The notes under the pieces: generated by a model
The model's input: only the letters and a program-made list of their open reading frames with translations
What the model was told of the DNA's origin: nothing
Database searches by the model: none
DNA from: Oxyruncus cristatus
Taxonomy: Eukaryota > Chordata > Aves > Passeriformes > Cotingidae
Length of the DNA stretch: 64,000 nucleotides
Assembly: GCA_013399855.1 (NCBI GenBank)
Contig: VXAY01001005.1
Location: 147,025-211,024 of the forward strand
Direction of reading: 5' to 3'
Translations under genes and position numbers: made by a program
Shown here: positions 13,501-25,615 of the stretch, one piece after another
Position numbering within the stretch: the first letter of the stretch is position 1
How the letters are laid out: each line of letters starts with the position of its first letter

Positions 13501-16500
13501 ATGTAAAAAACAATATTCAAGTGTAAGAGTTATACTGAAGCATGTGGTATTCTGTTTTCTTTTTAATTATAATATGGTAAAATGTAATGATTTAAATGTT
13601 AAGAAAATTTTCAAAATTTCAAGTGAGGATGCCCACGTAAGATTATGTTTTATTTCTGTTTTATTATTGCGTTTGGGTACTGTCAGGGGTACTCAAAGAT
13701 TTAAGCTGTCTTACACAGAAAGATGCCTTCTTGAAGTCTGAGACTTTTAACAAAATTTTGCACCCCTGAGAACATTGTGAATACAGCAACATTCCAATTT
13801 AGGTGGTCTGGGAACGTCACAGCATAAATACATTAAGTATGAAGATTTTTTTAGTATATCCACTATAGCTGCATTGTATCAAATTATCCATCTTAGACAT
13901 GTCACTTTTGCAAAGCTTTGTTTTCTTCCACTATTTACAATTTTTTTCTTTCAATTTCATTAAATAATACTGAGCATTCCCTATTCACTTTCTTCCTTGC
14001 TAAAGTGAATGCTTTTTTCCTTATGTCTCTCTGTCTGCAGAAGAGGACAAAACCTCTCTGTAAGCCAGCTTTGATTTTAGTAGTAATCTTAAGCATGTAC
14101 TCAGAATCAGCTGACATTCAAAAATTAACTGCATTTTAGACTAGGACTATATACATAAAAGCTACCAAAGTTCAGAAAACATTTTCTAGAAACTTCCGCT
14201 TCACACTGTTTTAGAGATCTGCTCTGCTCTTTCAAATAAGTGTTTTGAAGCTCTAGGAATTACTTCTAAGGTTTTATTATTTGCATTGGCTAAATGAACA
14301 AGTAAGTTTGTTCTAGAGCTGTTACTTTTTTCACTGTAGCAAACTGAAAATCCAAGTATCAGTCCAATCCTGAAAGCTCATTCTGTAAGCAAATCTATTC
14401 AGTTGTTCACAGTTGCTAAATATTTCCTGACTCTTACCTTACTTGTTGGCAAACTGTGTCTCTTCAGGATCAGCCAGAGCTATAGCAACAGTAACTGAAC
14501 ATTTCTTGAAGGTGTGAAAAAACCACAAGTAGAACTAGTCCTAAACAAAAATATATGGGAGAATATGTTATAAATTCTTTTAAGCATAAAATTATATTGC
14601 ATATTCATATACATAGTATTTAAAGCTGTAAGAAAAATTTTTCCTGAATTCTGGAGGGAGTGTGTTATTTGTCTTAGATATTAATTATAGAAAATGGCTC
14701 AAAGTTCTCCATTTGTCACTTCTGATAGGAATTCCATTTTAATTCCTGAAATATTAAGGCATATCAGAATTTCTTGTGTAATTCATAAAGGATTTGTTTG
14801 GTTTGGAACAAGAACGGCTTCTCTCTTCAAGATTTCAGTCTCATTTAGATTTTTTATATCAGTACTACATACTTCATAATTCAAGAAGAATGAAATATAA
14901 TCTGAGTATCGATGAGCTGAAAGTAAAATATAATGCACAAATACAGGAATGTGTTTTAGGCCTCTTATTTCAGTTCACTGAAACCTTCATCATAACTTCT
15001 GTCACTCCAAACAAGGAGTTTTTAAGTTTTTTTCAGGTTTTTGGTTTTTTCCTTTGTTATTTAGTCTAGCTATGCCATGCATTTCTTGAAATTTCTGTCC
15101 AGTAGGTCTTTTATCATATGAAGTGTGTCATGTAAGCTGCTAAAGAATGCATTTGAGATACTCAAGAAAATGTATGTGTCCACCATATTCAAAACGTACA
15201 CAAACCTTGCTGAATAATCTGGGGTGCCTTTTGTTATAGATACACTCTCGTTGTTATCTTACATCGATTCTGCATAAACTCATGATTACATATGCAAAGT
15301 GCATTACAAGGGTTAATGGGATTACTTTTGTGCAGTTCAGCATATAAGGAATGTTTTGTAATGTAAGGTACTTACGTCTGTGTAAAAATCTTCATGCTTT
15401 CTTTTCATCAAGAAAAAATATAAACGAAAATTCTTTCACTGGACCTTGTCAGCACTATAGGCTCTTTCTCTTTTGCTGCTGACATTAAACTTGAGAATCA
15501 GCGTGTATTTTTCTCTGTCACAGTATGTATTGTTTCTACCCTTCAGAAGATTAATGTGTTTCTGATAATACTTTCAGCAAACCAAACTACTTCTTTTTCT
15601 AACAAATGTTTTATAAGCAGCTTCATTATCTCTTTCTTAAACAGGAAAAAAAAATGCAGATTTTGTAACTTTCTATAAAATCCTAATTACAAGGACAGTA
15701 ATTATTACAAGGTTTGTCAAAAAAAAAGTTCACGCTGTGGAAAATTTTATACACGCTGTCAGACATACATTTGTGTCAAATTGTACCTTAGCTGTGACAC
15801 AGTTGGTGGACTTGCTAAGGCAAAGTTAGCTCACTCTTGGTGCTAGAAATGGATCTCGGTCATGGAGGGCAATGTGAGTATGAGCATAAGCAGTGATAGT
15901 GCTTTTCAGGCAGTTGAACTAGAATTCATATTTCTTGGTTTCTATAGGGTGGAAGATAAAATTGCAATTTCCAAAATAGAGAATTCTCTGATGCAATTTC
16001 CATTAAATGTTTGTTATGCTGTTAAATTTAGCAGATGCTTTAGGAATTGGGCTTAAAACTATCAGGCTTTCTCTTCTGCTTCACTTCTCATTAGGGATTG
16101 ATCCATCCCTAAGCCATCCCTAAATATCAATTCAGTTCTATGCCTTTGGATCAAGTTCTGTCTTTGTTATACTTCTGCAGTTTTGTAGTTAAAGACTGAC
16201 ATAATTTGAACTGTTCCTAATTTAAATGAGAGCAAAATAAGCTCTTCCATATTTTTTTAAAAATCATTCTCTTCCTTTCTGGTTTAAAGACCTCAGAATC
16301 TACTCCTTAGTTTCAGGCTATTGTTGTCCTAAACCATGTCCTGAAAACAAAGTTTTATGTTAGATTACACCATCGGGTTGGCATGTGTTCCTCCTTAAAG
16401 GAATAATTTCAGGATAGAAGAATTTATCTGAAATAAAATAAATTACTTAAATGATAAAGTTTTTGTCACAATAAGATGAGAGGTCTCTTGATAGTAACTC

Positions 16501-17605
16501 AAGCTAGCTGAGGTAAGTGGTCATGTACGTAAAAATTCTGTTGAAAGTAGGATGAACTGTATTTTCAATAAGTAAAGTTACCTTTTTCTTTTTTTTTTTT
16601 TCCTCACCTTCCTTACTGATAGAATGTACATAGCAACTTGTTCAAACTAAAGGAAAAGTTACACTGTGATGAAATGCTTCTAGGGCACAAGTGTTCAAGA
16701 TCCCTGTAACTTAAACTATCATCTTCTGCATCTTGCAATACGTAAATTTAATTTAATCGTTATTTCACTTCTGTGTGTCCATGTCATGTTTTGTTAATTT
16801 TTGAAGATATTCAAAAAAACCTAAAAAAAACAACTCTGAATGATATTCTGTATGTTTGATTGTTTTCTCTGATACCCTTGAAATACAATGTAGGAAGGGG
16901 TTAAATGCTGTTTAAATACAACAGAGAAATTAGGATAAAAAGGAAATAATATATTTGCAGAAATATAAAAATATTTTATATGTAGATACATCATTAAAAA
17001 TTTATTTCCTTTTATTATGAAGTGCGATGCTCATAAACTTCATAGAATACCTCAGTTGAGAGAGAAATTTAGTTTGGGATTAGGAGGTTTTTCTGTATAA
17101 CTGTAAGCGGTCGACTAAAAAAATCTGATACTGAGTTTGATTTAGATTTACAGTGCATCAGGCTGCATATCCTGAAATTTGTTGAAACAATTTTCTGTAA
17201 AAATGTTTTCATCATTTGTAGTGGACATCGGGAGGGTTTATTCTTCTGTTCGTTATCAGGTATAACACTTCTGTAAATACATGTACATAAAATTCAAGAA
17301 TACTAAATCATATGTGAAATGTCTTGATGCTATTCAAGAGGAAGAAAGTGTGAAAGGATGGCATTGTTCATTTTTCCAATTCAGTTTTTGTCCCATTAAA
17401 TTATTAAGTTCTCATGGCAGTGAATATTCTGCAGAGAAGACACTGTTAAAGACAAAAGAGAGTAGCTGTTGACTAGTCTAGATATTAATTTTTTACTAAT
17501 GGAGTTTTTTTTCTGACTGACAAGACTATTGCAAGATTAAGGATTTGATTTGTGGCTACTTAAGCCTACAAAACAAGAAAACTGTGAACTTTTCTGTAGG
17601 CTATA
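10506..17605. other. CWC27 intron, 5' part
   Basis: The first 7.1 kb of an 8.6 kb intron. It is AT-rich, with no convincing exon, RNA gene or transposon by eye. The short open frames here (for example 11864-12046, 14794-15069 and 15862-16056) lack splice context and recognisable protein similarity. Confidence 0.6.
17601..17605. repeat. target-site duplication, left copy (CTATA)
   Basis: Five bases directly before the LTR's TG end. The same five bases follow its CA end at 18740-18744. Confidence 0.85.
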
Positions 17606-18007
17606 TGTCATGGTTTAGCCCATCCCCCCAGTATTGGGGTACAAAATGGTTAACTCCAGGTGAAATTCCGGCCAAGTAGCCAATCAAAGACTTTTGTGAC
17701 GTCTCTACAAATGACATATTTAACAAACCGTAAAAGAAATGTGTTGCGCAGAAGAAATTAAGGAGTTAACGTGGCGGCATGCTCTGGCCTGGCTGGGCCC
17801 GAGTGTGTGGCCCTCCTGGGGCCCAGCCTGGCCCGAGAAGGGCAGGGATGGCTTGAAGCCAAAACTGAATCACCTAGAAGCCGCACACAACAAACTGCAG
17901 AAGAATTACAGCCACAAAATGATAAAGAAGCCTGTGAACTTCCTATTGAGGGGCCGAGCCCCTCACAACCTTGGGCCTTCGTCTGAAGGCTGAGCCTAAC
18001 ACTAAGC

Positions 18008-18259
18008 NNNNNNNNNNNNNNNNNNNNNNNNNNNNNNNNNNNNNNNNNNNNNNNNNNNNNNNNNNNNNNNNNNNNNNNNNNNNNNNNNNNNNNNNNNNNN
18101 NNNNNNNNNNNNNNNNNNNNNNNNNNNNNNNNNNNNNNNNNNNNNNNNNNNNNNNNNNNNNNNNNNNNNNNNNNNNNNNNNNNNNNNNNNNNNNNNNNNN
18201 NNNNNNNNNNNNNNNNNNNNNNNNNNNNNNNNNNNNNNNNNNNNNNNNNNNNNNNNNNN
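18008..18259. other. assembly gap (252 N)
   Basis: A run of N bases inside the GC-rich part of the solo LTR. The true length of the LTR is therefore uncertain. Confidence 0.99.
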
Positions 18260-18581
18260 TCTTAGGAAACCTCCCGAAACCCCTCGTGGAAGGAACCTCC
18301 ATGAAGCCCTGTACTCTGTGTTGACGACATGGTGACACGAGTGTTCCCTCGAAGCCCATGGCAAACCCTCAGAAGCCATAGACAAGTGGCTAGAAGTGGG
18401 AGGTGGACTCCCCTGCATTCCGATGGAGAGAGAGATTTTCGAGCTGCGGTGATTTGGAACTGTTACCTTAAAGACTTTTTCTTCTCCTTCTTCCTCGAGA
18501 CTGTTTTTGAAGAAAAGAAGGAGGGGTGGTATTTGTAAATAAGTTTGTTATTATAAGAAAACTAGTTAGAATTGTTGTGTA

Positions 18582-18587
18582 TATAAA
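18582..18587 (+). promoter_or_regulatory. LTR TATA box
   Basis: TATAAA sits in the 3' part of the solo LTR, 32 bases upstream of its AATAAA. This is the normal order in an LTR promoter. Whether it is active cannot be told from sequence. Confidence 0.6.
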
Positions 18588-18613
18588 TATTCCCTTAGTT
18601 CTTATCATGTAGC

Positions 18614-18619
18614 AATAAA
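18614..18619 (+). terminator. LTR poly(A) signal in sense orientation
   Basis: AATAAA lies 120 bases before the 3' end of the LTR and points the same way as CWC27, so it could act as an intronic polyadenylation signal for the host transcript. A U/GU-rich element is not obvious directly downstream, so its strength is uncertain. Confidence 0.6.
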
Positions 18620-18739
18620 TTTTAATATTAATCCCCATGTCAAGAAATCTGTTTCATCTATGCGAACTTCTCTTACCTATTAGCAAAATTTATGGGTTGA
18701 TAAAAACCGTGCAGAAATCACAGGGCTAAACCGTTGACA

Positions 18740-18744
18740 CTATA
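18740..18744. repeat. target-site duplication, right copy (CTATA)
   Basis: Five bases directly after the LTR's CA end, identical to 17601-17605. Confidence 0.85.
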
Positions 18745-19109
18745 CTTGTCTACTCTGTAACAAATAGTCACAGAATATTAATACATATAACAGTTCATCT
18801 GTTCCAAGATTTTCAGAAAAGAAGGTCAGCTTGTTAAAGGAATTTCAGCAGTTTTCATCAGAGATTTTATTTCTGTTATCCTGCTTTCCCTGGCTCCGTA
18901 GTAATATAAAATTGAAACAAAATTTTTTTGACTTGTCGTCCCAGTACAGTGTTGTGTTTTTCATTTCAGCAAGTAGCATATTTTTCTAAGTCTGAGAAAG
19001 CAGTACAACTGAAATATTTTATGGAAGTGTTTTTCTTGGTATTTCAGAAGTCAAAAATTATCTCCAAAAAGGTACTAAATCATTAAACCAAATATGTTTC
19101 CTTATTCAG
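18745..19109. other. CWC27 intron, 3' end
   Basis: A 365-base unique-looking intronic stretch between the solo LTR and the next exon. It ends in the acceptor TTATTCAG. Confidence 0.7.
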
Positions 19110-19219
19110 AGGAGGAACCTGCTCCAAACAGTGTTGTTGAAGAATACCTTCAGGAGAAGAGAAAATATGAAGACAAGCGAAAGCAGCAGCCAAAGAAAGG
19201 AGTTTCTCGTGAAGATCAG
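19110..19219 (+). CDS. CWC27: CWC27 exon (third from last)
   Basis: This is an internal exon of 110 bases. It completes the split Glu codon from the previous exon and encodes 36 residues (EEPAPNSVVEEYLQEKRKYE, then a basic run, then GVSREDQ). It ends on a codon boundary at donor GTAATA. The acidic-to-basic stretch followed by KKGVSREDQ is the signature I recognise from vertebrate CWC27, where it leads straight into the TLALL block of the next exon. The segment is predicted to be helical and solvent-exposed. The exon sits only 371 bases after the 3' end of the solo LTR. The antisense open frame across 19083-19310 is a shadow of this exon. Confidence 0.95.
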
Positions 19220-21984
19220 GTAATAGTTTGATAGCCTGGGAAAAAAAAGTTCTGAATATGTTTATCTCTTCCTTTGTGTAAAAATAAAGTTTTAAAGTCT
19301 TTTTTTTCATTTACCATTCTAAGAATCTTATTATTTGTAAAAATAAATATTTTAATTTCCTGAAGTAGAAGGATAAGTGAAGTTTCAATGTGTATTTGAA
19401 AGTGCTCCCAGTTTAGTCACTGAAATCTTCCAAAAGGAAATGCTAGCCATGAAGAGGTATCCTTGATTACATTTGTGAGAGTTTGCATTTCTATGCAGTG
19501 CTTTCCTTGGCTCTGCAACTTGCGTAAGATAACACTGGGACAGAAGTTTGTGTACTTGACATCTCTTCTAGTTGGGGTTTTTAACATTTTAAATTGTGTT
19601 TTAAAGAGATGAAATTCATCAGTACTCCTTGGTGTCATGCTATGAACAGGAATAGTTCATTAGTCTACTGTAAGAAGAGAACCCTTTATGAAATATAATG
19701 AAAATTATTTTTAAAAATTAGTTAGGATTTCTGTAGACTTTAGTATGCAATATGAGCAAAGTAAAGTTTGCTTTGCGAAAACATTTGTTTTTTTCTAAGA
19801 TAGGAAAGGTTGAAACTGTCAAATATATGAAATTGCCTATGAAGTGGAAATTACCATCAACTTAAAATCTGTGCAGCACATCAAATACATTGGTTTGTAA
19901 GTGCATGTCAGTTCAGCTACAAAGATGTTCCTATTCAAATGTTGAATCTCTAGAAGAGATTAAAAACTTGATGCTAGTGAATTCAAAGCAGTGTTTGGCA
20001 AAAGTTATACATGTGGCAAGCTGATTTAGCTCTAAACTAAGTAGTTTGTGCAAACTTTGTACGTTCAAAATCCCATTGTCTTTAAATCAAATAATACTGA
20101 AGCTCTGTTGGCAGTGTGGATCAAGGGACTTAAAATCTCGTCTAAGGAATTTATATCAGCCCTGTCCTGAGCATCACAAGAAAACAAGATGAAATTACAG
20201 GGATGTATATTTTAATAGATCTTAATTTTTATTTACATAACCCTGCTGGAAGCTATTCAACAGTGATGAATCAGGCTTGTTGTCATCCACTTCATTTGTG
20301 GAGTGCCTCTTCTAGACTTGTGCTCCTTGTAATTGATCCTACAGCACAATACCATTTTCCATCTTCTATGGGACAGCTAAGGAAGAGGAGGAAAGGTATG
20401 TCTTCTTAAATTACTAGATGTTGGAAGTCCTAGCCTTCTAATTCTACCAGGGTCAATTTATAAAGTTATTTGATCCACACTGTAGCGTTTAGTCACTCAC
20501 TACAAAAATGACTACTAAGATTTCAGAATTATTTCTGTCGCCTGCTCTATTCACAGGAATGCTGACAACAGAGAAAATTAGACAAGACATAAGGAATGTG
20601 GCATTTATTTGTTACAATTTCATGTTAAAAAGGTTGGTTTGTTTTCTTCTGGTGGCCTAGGCAGAGATTTGCTGTCCCAGGTGTTGCAAGTGCAGTGTTT
20701 GCAATAGTATGGAAAGCTATAGAACTAGAATGATTTGCAAGCCCGAATATCTTCAAAACTTTCCTCTCTTACGTCTTAAACAGAAGATTAGGCAGAAAAT
20801 AAAGAAAATAAATGCAAAAAAAATCCCTCAAATCTGTATTTGGCAGTGCTGAAATATGTTTTTAAAAAAACTGAAAAGCCAGGAAACTCCTCAAGTTAAG
20901 ATTGCTCCCAGAAGGAAATTTGATTCCAGTGAACACTTCTGGTATTTCCTATTTCTGTTTTCTATTCTTGTTTAGTTTTTATTCTTTTAAATTTGAAAAA
21001 CTTGACCAAACAAAACTACAGAGCCATAAGGTGGTTTACAACATAGGTTGCCAGCCTATCACCTCCAAATCAAATGTAGCCTGCCACATAAATTCAGAAA
21101 GGCACTTACTCCCTGATGCTGTTGTTTCCATGAATGTCTCAAGTATCAGCAAAAGATAAGCTGTGGGGTGTGCAGATTATTCGTATGCTCTGCCCTTTTT
21201 TTGAAGAGCCCCCCTCTCCCATTGCAAGGCTCAGGCATACAATTCTTATATGATCAAAATCTCATTTCAGATGGTCAGAAACAAGAGCTGTGGTATGATC
21301 TTCAGGTGTCATCTGAGATTTGATGACATCATTGTAGATGAAAGACTGGGCGATATCAGCTTGAGAATAAAAGAGCAAATTTAAATCAGTATGAGCTTTA
21401 TGTATGCTGCATAAGGACCTGTATCTGTAGAATTAGTTAAGGTGGTTCATTTTGTTTGAGTTAAAAGCTTTGAATTTTTTCGATGTCCATACATAATTTA
21501 AAATACCAATGTGAAGTATATAAATATCAAATAAACTGGGTCTTCAAAGCAGTAATTAATACAAGTTGATTGCTTTACAAGAGGATAATAGCAGGCTCAG
21601 ACAGTAAAATTCATTGTCAGCAGTGTTAATCAGCTGTTTTATTCTGTAAGTAGACACAAGGGTTTCTTCCTTAAATAGGCATTTTCAATTCACTGGATGG
21701 CCAGAGTAGTGCTCTTTCATACTTGATGGGCCCACTCTCTAGTTGCTCTTGGTGCCTCAACATTGTTTGCCCACTCACGCCGTAAGTGCTCTCGAGGCAA
21801 CCTTGTTCCCATAAGCCCCACTGCCTCTCGCTCTTTCACTTGCCTCTCTGAAATGTTTCTTTTGAATTTAGAGGAAAGATGACTTTTCCATTTCATGGTA
21901 CTATTTCTCAAAATAGTAAAGATGTTGTATACCTGTTGTGTAGAACAAAATACAACTTCTCTAAAACTATATATTTAATTTCAG
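19220..21984. other. CWC27 intron (2.77 kb)
   Basis: No gene or clear repeat was identified. At 21717-21911 there is a short patch richer in CpG than its surroundings and open for 64 codons on the minus strand; I do not recognise it. The intron ends in the acceptor TTAATTTCAG. Confidence 0.65.
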
Positions 21985-22088
21985 ACACTGGCACTGTTGG
22001 ACCGATTTAAATCAAAATTATCCCAGGCAATTGAAGAAACTCCTGAAAATGAGCTTTCTGAACCTGATGTGGATAATGACGAAGGATG
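21985..22088 (+). CDS. CWC27: CWC27 exon (second from last)
   Basis: This is an internal exon of 104 bases. It starts on a codon boundary, encodes 34 residues (TLALLDRFKSKLSQAIEETP, then an acidic tail ending DNDEG) and ends with the first two bases of a Trp codon completed by the last exon. Donor is GTGAGA. The amphipathic LALLDRFKSKL helix followed by an acidic patch and a GW is the conserved C-terminal block of CWC27. The block is rich in Leu and Phe on one face, which fits a docking helix for a partner; published work places the CWC22 contact in the protein's C-terminal region, but which residues are used here is inference. Confidence 0.96.
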
Positions 22089-22979
22089 GTGAGATTTTTT
22101 GATTTGGATTTCTGTGTTTGCCAATGAAAAGCCTACTGCATTAACATAGTCCCACTGTTAGCAGAAAAGACCAGATACAAAGACAGCTACTGCATTGGGA
22201 GTTGGCTAAAATTGGTTGGTTTAGCACTCTGAAAAATAAGGCGTGAGAATAGAAGACATTTAGCTTTTTCTTCTAGAACTCTGTGTTGAGGCTGATATGT
22301 ATTTTTAAATGATGGATGAATCATCTGAAGTATAGGGTGACCCCAAGGAAGTGGAGTAACCCTGAAATCAATAAAACACTGCAGAAGTTATTACCTCAAC
22401 ACTTCTTAGTCAGTGAAGCAACTTTTGTACCCTGTTGTCTCATGTTCATCTTTCATCCAAACTACCCACCTTAGGTAAGCAAGGGGATAAAAATCACTAT
22501 GATTTGCACTGTGATCCTGAAGTCCTAGGCTGCAAGCTGTTAGATGCTCATAAAAATATCTGTATAAAATGAGTGGAAAAAAGAAAAAAGATCATAAAAA
22601 AAATGTTTTGTAAGGATAGGTCATTTCTATTTGTAAGGCAAACATTATAGCTGGTCCAACAAAATAGGCTGTTTCTGCCTACAACTTTTTCCTTAGTTGT
22701 ATGCATAAACCATCACAGCTACAGCAAAACTACTGCTAAAATAGAAACTTTGACAAAGTTCTTGACTAGGGTTTTAAGACAACCAATATTTCTGTATCTC
22801 AGATGACTTAAAATTATTTGATTGCTTCTTCAAACTATGTTTTCTTCCTTCATTATGTCTTTTTCTATCTCAGGCTCTTTGAGGATGTGGTATAACATGG
22901 AATATAAATTTTGAGGTCCTTGGATTTCACTGATATTTTTAGATTCTTCTGAGCTACCGATGTGCTTCTAAGTTCTCCA
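22089..22979. other. CWC27 last intron, 5' part
   Basis: Start of a 15.6 kb intron with donor GTGAGA. AT-rich, with nothing recognised. Confidence 0.6.
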
Positions 22980-23340
22980 AGAATTATAGAGTAATTATTT
23001 CAGTTGGAAGGAACCTATAGCAGTCATCTGGTCCAACTGCCTGGCCAACACAGGGCTGACCAAATTAAAACATTTTATTAAGGTCGTTGTCCAAATGCCT
23101 CTTGAACATTGACAGGTTTGGGGCATTGATCACCTCTCTCGGAAACCTGTTTCAGAATTTGAACACCCTCTTGATAAAGAAGTATTTCCTCATGTCCAGT
23201 CTAAACCTCTCATATCCAGTGTAAGACTCCCTTTTCATGAATATGAAGGACTGATCTTCATGTCTGATGTTTTCTTGTCACAGTAATGTAACCCGTCTTC
23301 TCAATACTTTTGTAGAGTTCAAACACTATCATTCCTTTCT
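22980..23340 (-). repeat. old CR1 LINE fragment, antisense
   Basis: This is a minus-strand CR1 3' end. It has the order typical of CR1 tails: a degenerate ATTATAGA end, 'TTGGAAGGAACC', 'CATCTGGTCCAACTGCC', then 'TCATGTCCAGTCTAAACCT'. It is diverged and truncated, from an older subfamily than the copies at 5.8 and 7.1 kb. Boundaries are approximate. Confidence 0.85.
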
Positions 23341-24442
23341 GTGACTGTTGATATCTAATTGTTAGTAATACTTTTCTCTTTAATTCCTATTGAATAAAGT
23401 GTTGCCGTTTCAGATTATGATGTCGTATTTTTGTTCAGAAAATAGTGTTACATTCGGAATTGCACTAAAACAGATACTTAGAATAGTATGAAACTGCACA
23501 ATAAACTAATAATTAATATCATATTAATTTTCCAGCTCAATAAGCATGGATGTTAAATTTATAGACAGTTGAGATAGCCTGTTTTCAAATATTTTACTTC
23601 AAAGCCAAGCAGATTGTAAAATGTACATGCTACACAAAGAGGCTATAAACACAACATTAACAAAGCCATGAAATCTTCTAAAAGCTATTAATGATTGTTA
23701 GAATCACTTGGAAAGTAAATTGCATATTTTGGAATAAGAGTTTACATTTTCAGTGCCTTTGTTGTATAGAAATATTTGAGACAATTATAGTGTCTTTACA
23801 ATTTAAAATTCTTTGTTAATTTGAATCTGCTTCTGAACAGACAGTAATTTTACTTTATTTGATTCTTATGAAATACAGTTAGTGTATGGCATATGTATAT
23901 ACAATATGCACAAATTACATGAATCCTCCAGGCCATTTTGTATGTCATGGTTGCTGTTTTTATGGGAAGTGAAAGCCTGCCAGTGTGCTTTGCTCTGCTA
24001 TCGGGGTGTGTTATCATGGGGATAATATGATTGCCTCTAAGACATTTTTATGTGTCTACAAGTGGCCAAGCTTTGAGATACAATTTTTGTCTTCTGTCAA
24101 GATAGGAACCATTACCAATTTGTTATGTTTTTTGTTTTATTTGGCAAACTTCTCTCTGCATATTTGGCTGAGCTGCTGTATTGGCATGGCACATAGCAGA
24201 CATTTGGGCACTTTTCAGAAACATTCTGCTTTTTATGCAAGAAAAAAAGAAGAAATATGACTCTCTTGTAGACGGTGTATATGGTGTTTGATAATAATTA
24301 CTAGATTTTACTGTCTAAGAACACATTTGAGGAAGTGTTGTGAAGACCACTGAAGAGAAATGCATAATACTAAGTTTTAACATGAAATACCAGAATCTTT
24401 GCTGAGACATTCTATTGCAACCTCTATTGCTATTTGAGAATT
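23341..24442. other. intronic, nothing recognised
   Basis: AT-rich intron sequence. The 91-codon open frame at 23985-24260 lacks any feature of an exon. Confidence 0.5.
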
Positions 24443-24463
24443 ATTATATATATATATATATAT
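24443..24463. repeat. (TA)n microsatellite ending at an ambiguous base
   Basis: About ten TA units directly before a single N at 24464, so the repeat length is probably not resolved in the assembly. Confidence 0.9.
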
Positions 24464-24464
24464 N

Positions 24465-24532
24465 GCTTGATCTGAGTTCTTCTAGGTATTCATCTTCCTC
24501 TAATACTGACGGGGATGGGCTAAACCAGGACA
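24465..24532 (-). mobile_element. LTR tip fragment, antisense
   Basis: Read on the minus strand from 24532 the sequence begins TGTCCTGGTTTAGCCCATCC. This differs by one base from the start of the solo LTR at 17606 (TGTCATGGTTTAGCCCATCC), and the similarity continues weakly through CAGTATT. Only about 70 bases remain before the TA repeat and the N at 24464. It is either a truncated LTR or one cut by an assembly problem. Confidence 0.6.
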
Positions 24533-25269
24533 TTTTCCCTGTGGCTCCATATTGAGAACTGTTGCTTATCCTTTTCTTTTAATGATTTCTCAGATGTCTT
24601 TAATACTGTTGGATCATTAGTTGTTCTTTATTTGCTTACAGTCCAAATAAGATAGAGTCAGATCATTACTTCATTCTTCACTTTCTCAAAGGCTGTATAG
24701 AGTGCTGCAGACGTAGATGGAGATTATCTGGCAGAACTCAGTCACTCATTCTTGGCTTAAAATCTTAGCCAAGAAAACTTTTCCTCAAAATCTAGCTGAG
24801 GTCCATCACAGTGGCAGTGAAGTGTCATCTCTTTAGAGACTAATATGAAAACCAAATATGTCACAGCAGAAGACCTAGAGGGACTACTGAACACACTGCA
24901 CAGGCTACGCTTTATGCAGAACACTGCTGCTATTCATCTTCTTTAGGACTTAAGATTGCTGTACACATACAGTTGCATGCACGTGACACCTATTCAGGTT
25001 GTGACTCTTCATAGTTCTGATGATATCCAATAGTTACAGCAGTAGTAAAATCCAGATTTCAGTCCAGAAGGTGTTACAGCAACTGCATATAATGAAACTA
25101 AAGATGGAAATCCTACAAACATGACAAAATATTTTCCACAGAGAGAATCCAGCAATAGGAGAAAAAAATTCCGATGCAGTCAAGTACATACAAAGGTTGA
25201 CTGCTTTAGTTAATCTGTGCAAAATCTCTTCAAATAGAATGAGTGATACTTAGTACTCAGAAATACTCT
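24533..25269. other. intronic, nothing recognised
   Basis: AT-rich intron sequence without a recognisable gene or repeat. Confidence 0.45.
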
Positions 25270-25600
25270 TCCATCAAGTAATTCTGAGAGTTCTGAGTGC
25301 TTCTTTCAAAGTGTGAAATCTGAGACTAGATACAGCACTCAGCTATGTCTTTGTCAGTGTTGAGTGGAAGGATTACTTCATTTGTCATTGTTTCTTTCAT
25401 GCCTGGTTTCCGATCCTTCCTAAGCCACAAATCCTTTCCTATTGAATGGTTGCCTGACCTAGCTCTTCCTGTACCCATGCTGTTGACTGCTCTTATTGGA
25501 ATTCAGCCACTGCAATTTCTGAATTGTATCCTACTTTTCAGACTTCTACTCCTGTTTGTCAATATCACATGAATTCTAAATATTCCAACTCAAACCTTCA
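25270..25600 (-). repeat. possible ancient CR1/L3-type LINE remnant
   Basis: The run 'tgaaatctgagactagatacagcactcag...aaggattacttcatt...catgctgttgactgctcttattggaatt' follows, with heavy divergence, the order of motifs in minus-strand CR1/L3 ORF2 C-termini (target of the usual 'tggacacagcactccag' and 'acactgctgactcat' blocks). The call rests on motif order only. A search against an ancient-repeat library would decide it. Confidence 0.35.
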
Positions 25601-25615
25601 TATTATACATTCTAC

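Larger units (their letters stand above)
17606..18739 (+). mobile_element. solo LTR of an ERVL-like endogenous retrovirus, sense to CWC27
   Basis: The element starts TGTCATGGTTTAGCCC and ends GGGCTAAACCGTTGACA, a near-perfect terminal inverted repeat bounded by TG...CA. It is flanked on both sides by the 5-bp direct repeat CTATA (17601-17605 and 18740-18744), the target-duplication length typical of ERVL. On the plus strand a TATA box (TATAAA, 18582-18587) lies 32 bases before AATAAA (18614-18619), which gives orientation and suggests a short R region followed by about 100 bases of U5. No gag, pol or env sequence is present, so it is a solo LTR. The GC-rich middle has a 9-bp stem (17791-17799 with 17820-17828) and includes an assembly gap. 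Open frames spanning the gap are artefacts of N bases. Confidence 0.9.

Noticed and set aside
17943..18418. Long open frames across the N gap in the solo LTR
   Set aside because: They are mostly undetermined residues from N bases and have no biological meaning.
24443..24463. TA run as a functional element
   Set aside because: A simple microsatellite, truncated by an ambiguous base.
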